A DNA stretch of 9,427 nucleotides from Chloroflexota bacterium (GCA_005880755.1 VBGV01000240.1:1-9427), one strand, 5' to 3'. Counted from the stretch's first letter, positions 1-6,819 are shown. A program made the numbers and translations. Notes: generated from the letters alone by a model not told the origin.

Positions 1-59
1 TTCCAGCCGGAAAACTCGCCCCCATGTCCCACATATATAAGGTAGAGGGCCGATGCGAC
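1..59. other. Left-edge non-coding stretch
   Basis: No supportable gene. There is an AT-rich patch (TATATAA at about 34-40) in otherwise GC-rich DNA. It lies just downstream of the minus-strand gene ending at 60. No hairpin plus T-run terminator is visible, and no -35 partner at normal spacing was found for the TATATA. It could belong to a promoter of a gene outside the window. Confidence 0.4.
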
Positions 60-335
60 TCACCGGCCAAACCGCTGGTCGTACTCAGGAAAGTAGTGGC
101 GGATCACTGACAGGTCGAACGTGCGAAGGATGGAGGTGGCCGGCTCGCGCTCGAGGAGGAAGTCGAAGCTCCGCTTGACCAGGTCCTCGACAGCCTCGCG
201 ATCAACTCCTGTGCCCCATCGTTCCAGATCCTCCTGGGTCACGGTCACGACGTGGTGTGTCTTTGATCCGTCGTCATCGACGTCGACTTCGCAAAGCCAG
301 ACCTCTGCGTCAGGCCGAGCGCGGACCGAGACCAT
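60..335 (-). CDS. Small conserved hypothetical protein (91 aa)
   Basis: This is a small acidic, soluble protein of unknown function, with no signal peptide or membrane segment. The N-terminal part (about residues 1-35) looks like a short beta-rich unit with the motif HHVVTVT. The C-terminal part carries the pattern SFDFLLEREPATSIL followed by FDLSVIRHYFPEYDQRF. From memory this resembles a family of short uncharacterised proteins in Chloroflexota and Actinobacteria that end in a similar 'FLLEREP...SIL..FDL..I..YFPEY' pattern; I cannot name a domain. The ATG at 333-335 is the only reasonable start, because an in-frame stop lies about 12 codons upstream and no other start codon lies between. 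A purine-rich AAGGAAGG sits about 20 nt before the ATG, further than usual for a ribosome site. The gene is divergent from the LuxR-type regulator at 404. Coding likelihood is good because the composition and motif look protein-like; function is unknown. Confidence 0.75.
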   Translation of the reverse strand: MVSVRARPDAEVWLCEVDVDDDGSKTHHVVTVTQEDLERWGTGVDREAVEDLVKRSFDFLLEREPATSILRTFDLSVIRHYFPEYDQRFGR

Positions 336-403
336 CGGGCGGAGTCTAAAGCGAACCTTCCTTACGACTTAATTAACAAAGTGGAGGCCGGGCTGTCGAT
401 AAT
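336..403. promoter_or_regulatory. Divergent AT-rich intergenic region, likely two promoters
   Basis: This 68-bp gap between divergent genes has the palindrome TTAATTAA at 369-376, striking in GC-rich DNA. For the plus-strand regulator, TTAACA (373-378) and GATAAT (398-403) resemble -35/-10 boxes, but the spacer is 19 bp, longer than ideal. If that -10 is used, transcription would begin near 410 and the message could be leaderless, starting at GTG 413 or 419. For the minus-strand gene, TCGACA (reverse complement of 394-399) and GTTAAT (reverse complement of 372-377) are 16 bp apart. GGAGG at 383-387 is a possible ribosome site for the plus-strand gene, but lies 16 nt from the TTG start. All boxes are matched by eye only. 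Confidence 0.35.
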
Positions 404-2104
404 TTGGTTGCCGTGGCTGTGAGCCCGAACTGGAACGAACTCCCTGCCGCGCTCGTCGTCTACGACTCCCGGGGTCAGGTGGTCGAGGCCAACGATGCCG
501 CCACTTCCCTGCTCGGGATACAGCGCGAGAGCCTCCTCGGTTCGTACGCGCAAGATGCGGACTGGTTGGTCCTCGAGGCTCCCGAGGGACCGATGTCGGT
601 GCACCCCGTCACGGTGGCACTCAAAAGCCGCCAGTCCGTGCACGGTGTGCTGGCCAGGGCGACGCGGCCCGACGGCACCGACGTCTGGATCCAGGTCGAC
701 GCAGTCGCGGACCTCGCGCCTTCGGGCGAGGTGGCCCGAGTGGTGGCGGGCATGACAGACGTCAGCCACCTGTTCGCTCGCAGCCGGCTGACCAGCCGCA
801 GCGCCGGAGACCACATCGTGAGCGAGGTCCTCGCCGAGCTCGCCGATGCCCGTATGGAAACCCGCGCGATCCTCAAAGCCGTCACCAACTCGTTGAGCAA
901 GCTGCGGCCTGGGACGTGGGTGGCCGCGCTGCTGAACAAGGATCCGAGCACCTCGATCCTGGAGGTGGCGGACGCAACCACCCCCGAGATGGTCGAGTAC
1001 TTCGAGCTGGGCATGGCGGCTATCGAGCGACCAGGGGAGCTGCCGACCACGGGCCTCACGCAGCAGGTCATCGAGTCCGGCAAGCCACTTCTCCTGCCAC
1101 AAGTCTCGATGGAGGAGCTGATGCGGATGAGCAGTCCGACGGTGGCAGCCTACGTCGCGAGCCATCCTTTCCCAGTCGAACTGCATTCGATCGGCTTGCT
1201 GATGGTTCCGATGAGGGCGCGCGGCGCGATCGTAGGGGTCCTGTCGCTAGGTGAGCACCGCAGCTCGAATCCGCTCACCGAGAAGGACGTGCTCTGGATG
1301 CAGGCGATCGCGGACCGCACCGCCCTGGCGGTCGAGAACGCCCAGCTGTACGAGGACGCCGTCATGCGTCTCGAGCGGCTCGGTTCGCTGCAGAGCCTGA
1401 GCCTGGCCCTGAGCGCAAGCCCCGACCTCCGGCTGACGCTCAAGGTGATCCTCGACCAGGTCACGGCGCAGCTGAAGGTGGACGCGGCCGACATCCTGCT
1501 GCTCGAGGAGCCGGACAACATGCTCGCTCTGGCCGCGAGCACGGGATTCCTGGCCACCGCCGTGCCCGACTACCGAATGCCGGTCGATGAAGGGCTGCCG
1601 GGACGGGCTGTGGCGGGGCGCCGGATCGAGACGGTGACCGCCTTGAGCGCTTTCTCTCAGTTTCGCCGCCGGTCTCTTTTCGCCCGCGAAGGCTTCAAGG
1701 CGTACGGAGCGGTGCCCCTGATCACGCGAGGCAAGCTGCTGGGGGCGCTCGAGGTCTACCACCGGACGCCACTGACACCCGACCAGGAATGGGTCGCATT
1801 CCTCGACGCCCTGGGCAGCGTGGCGGCGATCGCCATCGACAACGCGGCAATGCAGGACCGGCTGCGCAAGGCCCAGTTCGCCGAGCTTCCCCGGCGCGCG
1901 CCCGCGCCGCCGCTTGCGCTCAGCCGGCTCGAGATCCAGATCCTCCGCCTGATCGTGGAAGGCCTCACCAACCGTGAGATCGCCGCCCAGGTCCACCTCA
2001 GCCAGAACACGATCAAGTTCCACGTCCGGCAGATGCTGCAGAAGACCGGTACCACGAATCGCACCGACCTTGCGCACCGCGCCGCCAAGGAGTCCTGGCT
2101 TTAA
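404..2104 (+). CDS. PAS-GAF-GAF-LuxR one-component transcriptional regulator (566 aa)
   Basis: This is a cytoplasmic sensor-regulator that couples ligand sensing directly to DNA binding. Domains in order: PAS at about 12-125 (DSRGQVVEANDAATSLLG is a classic PAS core), a linker helix, GAF at about 150-315, GAF at about 335-480 (ending SVAAIAIDNAAMQDRLRKAQ), and a LuxR/GerE helix-turn-helix at about 504-566 (LSRLEIQILRLIVEGLTNREIA, then the recognition helix around LSQNTIKFHVRQML). No receiver or kinase domain and no membrane helix is present, so input is probably a small molecule or cofactor bound by PAS/GAF. The start is uncertain: TTG at 404 is the most upstream in-frame start after a stop at 374, with GTG at 413 and 419 as alternatives; GGAGG at 383-387 is rather distant. 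It sits directly upstream of the signalling operon with two dyads in between, suggesting local control (inference). Confidence 0.9.
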   Translation: MVAVAVSPNWNELPAALVVYDSRGQVVEANDAATSLLGIQRESLLGSYAQDADWLVLEAPEGPMSVHPVTVALKSRQSVHGVLARATRPDGTDVWIQVDAVADLAPSGEVARVVAGMTDVSHLFARSRLTSRSAGDHIVSEVLAELADARMETRAILKAVTNSLSKLRPGTWVAALLNKDPSTSILEVADATTPEMVEYFELGMAAIERPGELPTTGLTQQVIESGKPLLLPQVSMEELMRMSSPTVAAYVASHPFPVELHSIGLLMVPMRARGAIVGVLSLGEHRSSNPLTEKDVLWMQAIADRTALAVENAQLYEDAVMRLERLGSLQSLSLALSASPDLRLTLKVILDQVTAQLKVDAADILLLEEPDNMLALAASTGFLATAVPDYRMPVDEGLPGRAVAGRRIETVTALSAFSQFRRRSLFAREGFKAYGAVPLITRGKLLGALEVYHRTPLTPDQEWVAFLDALGSVAAIAIDNAAMQDRLRKAQFAELPRRAPAPPLALSRLEIQILRLIVEGLTNREIAAQVHLSQNTIKFHVRQMLQKTGTTNRTDLAHRAAKESWL

Positions 2105-2117
2105 TCGTCTGGATTAA
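2101..2117. repeat. Perfect inverted repeat TTAATC-N5-GATTAA
   Basis: Six-bp arms (2101-2106 and 2112-2117) flank a 5-nt spacer, and the left arm overlaps the TAA stop codon of the LuxR-type regulator. As RNA it would form only a weak, AT-rich hairpin with no T-run after it, so a terminator role is poorly supported. It may be an operator half of a compound site with the dyad at 2124-2137. The heptamer ATTAACA here (2113-2119) also occurs at 372-378 in the promoter gap before the regulator. Confidence 0.4.
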
Positions 2118-2123
2118 CAGAAT

Positions 2124-2137
2124 TACCCATGTGGGTA
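2124..2137. promoter_or_regulatory. Candidate operator TACCCATGTGGGTA
   Basis: This is a perfect 6-bp inverted repeat (TACCCA / TGGGTA) around a 2-bp centre. LuxR/NarL/GerE-type helix-turn-helix proteins bind short dyads: the left heptamer TACCCAT fits the NarL pattern TACYYMT, and TGGGT fits the GerE core TRGGY. The spacing is tighter than the NarL 7-2-7 arrangement. The site lies just upstream of a possible -35 box at 2143, where an activator would sit, and next to a gene encoding a LuxR-type protein. Binding by that protein is inference. Confidence 0.4.
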
Positions 2138-2142
2138 GGAAA

Positions 2143-2172
2143 TTGGCCCTTCGGGACGTGAGGCGCTAACTA
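2143..2172 (+). promoter_or_regulatory. Weak candidate promoter of the signalling operon
   Basis: TTGGCC (2143-2148) and TAACTA (2167-2172) are 18 bp apart and could serve as -35/-10 elements, giving a start near 2179 and a leader of about 50 nt before the miniprotein ATG at 2231. The match is poor, as expected for an activator-dependent promoter. The dyad at 2124-2137 would be centred near -48 relative to that start. This is by-eye matching only. Confidence 0.25.
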
Positions 2173-2230
2173 ATCACTTCTTAACCTGAGCCCAAGGGAG
2201 AAGTGGGTTTGACCTGGCTGGTGGGTGCGC

Positions 2231-2368
2231 ATGTCGGAATCAGCAGCATTAGCTGAGGCAGTCGACCGCCGGCCGGCGTTGAGCCTGGTCGTGCTGGCGA
2301 TGACGCTCGGGTTGATGGTCCTTCCACCTGCCGTGGCTGCTCTCGTTTTGCTGGGGGTGGTGGCATGA
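2231..2368 (+). CDS. Small membrane miniprotein (45 aa), translationally coupled to the kinase fusion
   Basis: This short open reading frame runs ATG 2231 to TGA 2366-2368, and its TGA overlaps the ATG of the next gene in an ATGA junction (2365-2368). Residues 1-16 are polar with an RR pair (14-15) just before a continuous hydrophobic stretch (about 17-45: LSLVVLAMTLGLMVL, PP, AVAALVLLGVVA). This predicts a single transmembrane segment with the N-terminus inside and a proline kink in the middle. After the first ten codons, third positions are mostly G or C, like neighbouring genes, and the reading frame is exactly positioned for coupling. An in-frame GTG at 2225 is an alternative start; the ribosome site is weak (GGTGGG about 2222-2226 region). 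The downstream kinase has no membrane helix of its own, so a membrane partner or anchor role is possible, but that is inference. I recognise no family. Confidence 0.6.
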   Translation: MSESAALAEAVDRRPALSLVVLAMTLGLMVLPPAVAALVLLGVVA

Positions 2369-4209
2369 ACGTCCGCGACGGCATGACGCTGGGCCCGTAC
2401 CGTGTCATCGAGCGGATCGGGCGCGGCGGGATGGCCAGCGTGCACCGCGCCTATCACCCCGGCCTCGACCGCTACGTCGCGATCAAGGTCCTGCCGGACT
2501 TCTTCGCGGACGACCCCGGTTACCGCGAGCGCTTCCAGCAGGAGGCACGCTCGGTGGCCCGCCTGAAGCACCCCAACATCCTGGAGGTCTTCGACTTCGG
2601 GTACGAGGAGGGCCTGGCATACCTCGTCCTCGAGCTGGTCGAGGGCGGCACCCTGCAGGACCGCGTCGGGAGCCCGATGGAGCTTCGCGAGGTCATCCTC
2701 ATGCTCGATCAGCTGGCCGGCGCGCTGGACCACGCGCATGCGCATGGCATCCTGCACCGAGACATCAAGCCGTCGAACATCCTTCTCCACAAGGACGGCA
2801 CACCGGTCCTGGCGGACTTCGGGCTGGCCAGGATGGCGGGCTCGCTGCGCAGGCTGACCAGCTCCGGAACCGTGATGGGGACCCCCGAGTACATGTCGCC
2901 CGAGCAGGCGGCCGACGAACCCATCGGTCCGGCCTCCGACCTCTACTCGTTCGCGATCGTGGCGTACGAGATGCTGACCGGGCGCGTGCCGTTCGGTGCT
3001 GACACGCCGGCCGCGGTCCTCCTCTCGCACGTGACCAAACCGATGCCGTCGACTCGCGAGCTGCGGGGCGAGCTGTCCGCGCACATCGAGGAGGTCCTGC
3101 GCAGGGCGCTGGCCAAGCGCCCGGAGGACCGCTTCCAGACCGCCGCCGCTTTCGTCGCCGCACTCAAGCCCGCGGCATGGCCCAACGGGAAGAGTGACGA
3201 GGCGATCGGAAACGTTCCGGTCACGCGCCGGCTGATCCAGCCCGACCGAACACCGGTCGTGCTCGTCGTCGACGACGGCGCCGCCAACCGCGAGCTGATC
3301 GAGGCGTGCCTTGCCGGGGTGGAATGTCGGGTCCGTACGGCTGAGGATGGAGTGAGCGCCCTCAAGGTGATCAGCGCGTCTCCCCCGGACCTGGTCCTGC
3401 TCGACGTGCAGATGCCCGGTATGGACGGCTACGAAGTCTGCCGGCGGATCAAGGCGAACTCAAACTCCAGGCTGATCCCGGTCGTGATGATCACCTCACT
3501 CGACCGCGTCGCGGACCGGGTGCGCGCGCTCGAGGCAGGGGCGGACGACTACATGACCAAGCCGGTCGACCGCGTCGAGCTGGTGGCGCGAGTCCGCTCA
3601 GCTCTGCGGCTGAAGGGCACCTACGACTCGCTGGACAGCGCCGAGCACGTGATCTTTGCGCTTGCGGCCGCGGTCGAGGCGAAAGACCCATACACCGAGG
3701 CGCACACGCACCGGGTCGCCGAGTCGGCACGACGGATCGGTTCGCGGATGGGACTCCCTGCCTCCGACCTCGACGCGCTGTATCGAGGCGGGCTCATCCA
3801 CGACATCGGCAAGATCGGCGTGCCGGACGCGATCCTGCTCAAGCCTGGACCGCTCGATGCCGAAGAGCTCATGTCGATGCACCTGCACCCGATCATCGGC
3901 GAGAACATCGTCGCGCCGCTGCGCTCGGGCGCAGGTCTTCTGCCTATCATCCGCAACCACCACGAGCATTTCGACGGCAGCGGCTACCCGGACCGGCTGT
4001 CGGGCGCCGGAATTCCGCGGCTCGCCCGGATCGTCTCTGTCTGCGACGCATTCGACGCGCTGGTCAACGACCGTCCGTACCGGCAGCGCAAGCCGGTCGA
4101 CGAAGCGCTGGCGATCCTGACCGCGGGTGCGGGACGCCAGTGGGACCCAGAAGTCGTCGATCTCTTCGTCAAAGACGTGCCTTTGCTCAAGGCACTGGGC
4201 GCGGCCTGA
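2365..4209 (+). CDS. Hanks-type Ser/Thr kinase - receiver - HD-GYP phosphodiesterase fusion (614 aa)
   Basis: This is a soluble three-part signalling protein. Residues 12-270 form a Ser/Thr kinase: glycine loop GRGGMASV (19-26), VAIK lysine K41, alpha-C glutamate E60, HRDIKPSN (131-138, catalytic D133), DFG (151-153), a Ser/Thr-rich activation segment (T165-T169) and GTPEYMSPEQ (172-181), so it looks active. Residues about 297-415 form a receiver with acidic pair D303/D304, phospho-acceptor D347, T377 and K399. Residues about 425-605 form an HD-GYP domain with E445, H449, H479-D480, H508, H532-H533, the GYP motif (540-542) and D561, which are all the expected metal ligands; such domains hydrolyse cyclic-di-GMP to pGpG/GMP. 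Receiver-HD-GYP pairs (RpfG type) are common, but a fused Hanks kinase in front is rare. No PASTA or membrane segment is present. The start is fixed by the ATGA overlap with the miniprotein. The stop overlaps the ribosome site of the histidine kinase. Confidence 0.95.
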   Translation: MNVRDGMTLGPYRVIERIGRGGMASVHRAYHPGLDRYVAIKVLPDFFADDPGYRERFQQEARSVARLKHPNILEVFDFGYEEGLAYLVLELVEGGTLQDRVGSPMELREVILMLDQLAGALDHAHAHGILHRDIKPSNILLHKDGTPVLADFGLARMAGSLRRLTSSGTVMGTPEYMSPEQAADEPIGPASDLYSFAIVAYEMLTGRVPFGADTPAAVLLSHVTKPMPSTRELRGELSAHIEEVLRRALAKRPEDRFQTAAAFVAALKPAAWPNGKSDEAIGNVPVTRRLIQPDRTPVVLVVDDGAANRELIEACLAGVECRVRTAEDGVSALKVISASPPDLVLLDVQMPGMDGYEVCRRIKANSNSRLIPVVMITSLDRVADRVRALEAGADDYMTKPVDRVELVARVRSALRLKGTYDSLDSAEHVIFALAAAVEAKDPYTEAHTHRVAESARRIGSRMGLPASDLDALYRGGLIHDIGKIGVPDAILLKPGPLDAEELMSMHLHPIIGENIVAPLRSGAGLLPIIRNHHEHFDGSGYPDRLSGAGIPRLARIVSVCDAFDALVNDRPYRQRKPVDEALAILTAGAGRQWDPEVVDLFVKDVPLLKALGAA

Positions 4210-4214
4210 GGTGA
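4209..4214 (+). promoter_or_regulatory. Ribosome binding site of the hybrid kinase
   Basis: AGGTGA begins on the last base of the preceding TGA stop codon (4207-4209) and lies 4 nt before ATG 4219. Ribosomes finishing the kinase-HD-GYP fusion would therefore cover this site, which supports translational coupling and fixes the start. Confidence 0.55.
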
Positions 4215-4218
4215 TTGC

Positions 4219-6819
4219 ATGAACGACCTGGTTCGAGTTCTGCAGGACGCGGTCGCGGTCGCGTTTGTCGCGCTCGGGGTGCTGGTCGCGATCAGCTGGC
4301 TCCGGCGCCGGGACCGCTCGATGGGCTTCCTCGCCCTGGCCATCATCCTCCTGGCGGCCGTTTCCGGCCTCGGCCGGCTGCAGGCCCATCTCCCCTTCAC
4401 GATTCCCCTGCTCGGCCAGATCAACCTGCTCGGCTTCGCGGGATCTGGTTACGCGCTGCTGCTCTATCGAGACAGTCTCATCCCCCTCCCTCGGCGCTGG
4501 CATGCCGTCGCGATCGCATCGTTGGCGGCTGCCAGCGTCATTCTCACCGTCGCGCAGGCGGTGTCCGCGAGCAGATCCATCCTCACGATCGTCGCGGTCG
4601 TCTGGGTCCTGATCTGGTGCGCGTGCGTCGGCGAGCCGATCGTTCGCTTCTGGTTGGTCGCGCGGGACCTGCCGGCGGTGCAGGCCTGGAGGCTGCGTTC
4701 CCTGAGCCTCGGTTTCGGCGGGCTGGTCGCCGTCCTTCTCTTCGCGATCTCGATCGGATTGCTGGTCAAGCAACCCGTGGTCCAGGTCCTGTTCGAGGTC
4801 GTGGTGCTCGCGATCGTGCCCCTCCTGTACGCGAGCTTCGCGCCCCCGACGTGGCTGAGGCGGCAGTGGCGCGCACCAGAGGAAGAAGGCTTGCGCGCCT
4901 TCATGGAGGAGCTCCTGATGAACGAGGACCGCGACGCACTGGCGGCGCGCGCTCTCGAGTGGGCGACGCGCCTGGTCGGCGGCGCCGCGGCGGTTCAGTT
5001 CGATGCCAACCGCAAACCCACGGCGTTCCGAGGGCTGGACGCACGGCAGATCGACGAGCTCGCCGCCCGCGTGTCGCGACTGGATCGCGGCGTGAGCCGC
5101 ATCACCCTGTCAGGCGAGGAGACCAGCGTGATCGCGCTGCCAGTGGCAGGCCTCTCCGGTTCGGGCACGCTCGTCGTCGTTGCCGGTCCGTTTACGCCCG
5201 GCTTCGGCGGCGACGAGATGAACCGTACGCAGCAGCTGATGAGCGCGTTCGTGACCGCCCTCGACCGCCGTCACCTGATGGCCCAGCTCGAGCAGCGGAA
5301 CGTCGCCCTGCAGGAGGCGAACCGGCACAAGAGCGTGTTCCTCGCCAACATGAGCCATGAGCTCCGCACCCCGCTGAACGCGATCATCGGATTCTCCGAG
5401 CTCCTCACGGACGCGCGCGAGGGCCAGTTCGACGACGCGACGCGGAAGCGATTTCTGAGCCAGATCCTCACCAGCGGCAAGCACCTGCTCGGACTGATCA
5501 ACGATATCCTCGACCTCTCCAAGGTCGAAGCCGGGCAGATGGAGCTGCGGCTCAGCCTGGTCTCGGTCGCAGAAACGGTCGACCAGGTCAGCAAGACGGT
5601 CGAACCCCTGGTGGCGAAGAAAAACATCACGTTGCTGGCCAAGGTCGATGGTGCCGGCGAGGTGCTGGCCGACGGCGGCAAGCTGAAGCAGATGCTGCTG
5701 AATCTCGTCTCGAACGCGATCAAGTTCACACCCGAAGACGGGACCGTGACGATCGATGCCATGCGCACGAAGGACACCGTCGAGATCTCGGTCGCCGATA
5801 CCGGGATCGGCATCGCCGAGGCGGACCTGAAACAGATCTTCCAGGAGTTCCACCAGGTCGATCCCGGACCAGGCCGCAAGCACGAAGGAACAGGTCTCGG
5901 GCTTGCCCTCACGAAGCGGTTCGCCACCCTTCACGGCGGAGACGTGCGGGTGACGAGCCGGGTCGACAAGGGAAGCGTGTTCACCCTCGTGCTGCCGCTC
6001 CACGCGCGGGTGCAGCCGCCGGGCGAGCACGCGAGGGCCGGCGCGGTGAACGGGAACGGTTCCGGGCCACTGGTGCTGGTGGTGGAAGACGACCCGGCGG
6101 CGGCGGAGCTGCTCACGCGCCAGCTCACGAACGCCGGCTACCGGACCGAGGTGGCGCGATCCGGGAATGACGCGCTTGAGCGCGCGCGCCGGCTCAAGCC
6201 GGCCGCGATCACGCTCGACATCATCATGCCCGAGCTGGACGGCTGGGAGGTGATCACGCGATTGAAGAGCGACGAGGCCACCAGCGGCATCCCGATCGTC
6301 GTCGTGAGCGTCGTCGACAACCCCGAGCTTGGCATGGCGCTGGGCGCGATCGACTACTTCGTCAAACCCGTCAACTCCTCGGCGCTGGTGGAACGCCTCA
6401 GCCACTTCGACGTCGATCGCGCACCGGGCCAACGCAAGGTCCGGGTGCTGGTGGTCGACGACGAGCCGGCCAACCGGACACTGCTCACCGAAGCGCTCGA
6501 GCCGGCCGGCTTCACAGTCCTGCCCGCGACGGGCGGCCGGGAGGCGATCGAGATCGCCAAGTCGTCGAAGCCCGACCTCGTGCTGCTCGACCTCATCATG
6601 CCGGAGGTCAACGGCTACGACGTGGTCGAGGCGCTGCGTGCCGATGAGAGGACGCGGGACACGCCGATCATGGTCCTCACCGCGGCCAACCTGACCGAGG
6701 CCGACAGGCGTCAGCTCAACGGTCGGGTGTCGCAGATCCTGAGCCGCGGCTCGGTGGCGACGTCGGACATCGTCGGATTGCTCAAGCGCCTGGTCGACCA
6801 CCACAACGGGGAGAAATGA
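4219..6819 (+). CDS. Membrane hybrid sensor histidine kinase with two receivers (866 aa)
   Basis: The N-terminus has about seven hydrophobic segments (roughly 7-28, 36-54, 64-83, 96-115, 121-140, 164-184, 188-208) with short loops, so sensing is likely within or near the membrane. Residues about 220-350 form a soluble region, possibly a divergent GAF-like domain, followed by a short helix/coiled linker (350-372). The HisKA dimerisation domain carries phospho-histidine H380 in SHELRTPLN. The ATPase domain shows the N box (NLVSNAIKFT, 495-504), G1 (DTGIGI, 527-532) and G2 (GTGLGLAL, 557-564). Receiver 1 (617-735) has E623/D624/D625, D667 and K716. Receiver 2 (740-858) has D747/D748, D791 and T821, but the usual lysine is replaced around R843 (ILSRGS). 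No HPt domain is visible, so phosphate must leave through the kinase domain or a separate partner. The stop overlaps the next gene (ATGA). The membrane sensor family was not recognised. Confidence 0.95.
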   Translation: MNDLVRVLQDAVAVAFVALGVLVAISWLRRRDRSMGFLALAIILLAAVSGLGRLQAHLPFTIPLLGQINLLGFAGSGYALLLYRDSLIPLPRRWHAVAIASLAAASVILTVAQAVSASRSILTIVAVVWVLIWCACVGEPIVRFWLVARDLPAVQAWRLRSLSLGFGGLVAVLLFAISIGLLVKQPVVQVLFEVVVLAIVPLLYASFAPPTWLRRQWRAPEEEGLRAFMEELLMNEDRDALAARALEWATRLVGGAAAVQFDANRKPTAFRGLDARQIDELAARVSRLDRGVSRITLSGEETSVIALPVAGLSGSGTLVVVAGPFTPGFGGDEMNRTQQLMSAFVTALDRRHLMAQLEQRNVALQEANRHKSVFLANMSHELRTPLNAIIGFSELLTDAREGQFDDATRKRFLSQILTSGKHLLGLINDILDLSKVEAGQMELRLSLVSVAETVDQVSKTVEPLVAKKNITLLAKVDGAGEVLADGGKLKQMLLNLVSNAIKFTPEDGTVTIDAMRTKDTVEISVADTGIGIAEADLKQIFQEFHQVDPGPGRKHEGTGLGLALTKRFATLHGGDVRVTSRVDKGSVFTLVLPLHARVQPPGEHARAGAVNGNGSGPLVLVVEDDPAAAELLTRQLTNAGYRTEVARSGNDALERARRLKPAAITLDIIMPELDGWEVITRLKSDEATSGIPIVVVSVVDNPELGMALGAIDYFVKPVNSSALVERLSHFDVDRAPGQRKVRVLVVDDEPANRTLLTEALEPAGFTVLPATGGREAIEIAKSSKPDLVLLDLIMPEVNGYDVVEALRADERTRDTPIMVLTAANLTEADRRQLNGRVSQILSRGSVATSDIVGLLKRLVDHHNGEK
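6808..6813 (+). promoter_or_regulatory. Ribosome binding site inside the hybrid kinase 3' end
   Basis: GGGGAG lies within the last codons of the hybrid kinase, 2 nt before ATG 6816. Together with the ATGA overlap it fixes the start of the first stand-alone receiver and indicates coupled translation. Confidence 0.5.

Noticed and set aside
1..42. C-terminal tail of an upstream plus-strand gene
   Set aside because: One frame is open to a TAG at 43-45, but 14 residues without a recognisable motif cannot be supported.
362..1186. Minus-strand open frame (274 codons) opposite the PAS-GAF regulator
   Set aside because: Shadow of conserved PAS and GAF sequence; histidine- and arginine-rich with no motif.
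2101..2137. Rho-independent terminator after the LuxR-type regulator
   Set aside because: The stems are only 5-6 bp and no T-run follows either hairpin; an operator role fits better.
3598..4773. Minus-strand open frame (391 codons) spanning the HD-GYP domain and the start of the hybrid kinase
   Set aside because: Low-complexity charged composition, no domain, and it crosses a boundary between two clear plus-strand genes.
5110..6804. Long minus-strand open frame (564 codons) opposite the hybrid kinase
   Set aside because: It is a shadow of a plus-strand gene with complete kinase and receiver motifs. The translation is rich in R, H, D, Q and V with no recognisable domain, as expected from GC-rich antisense.
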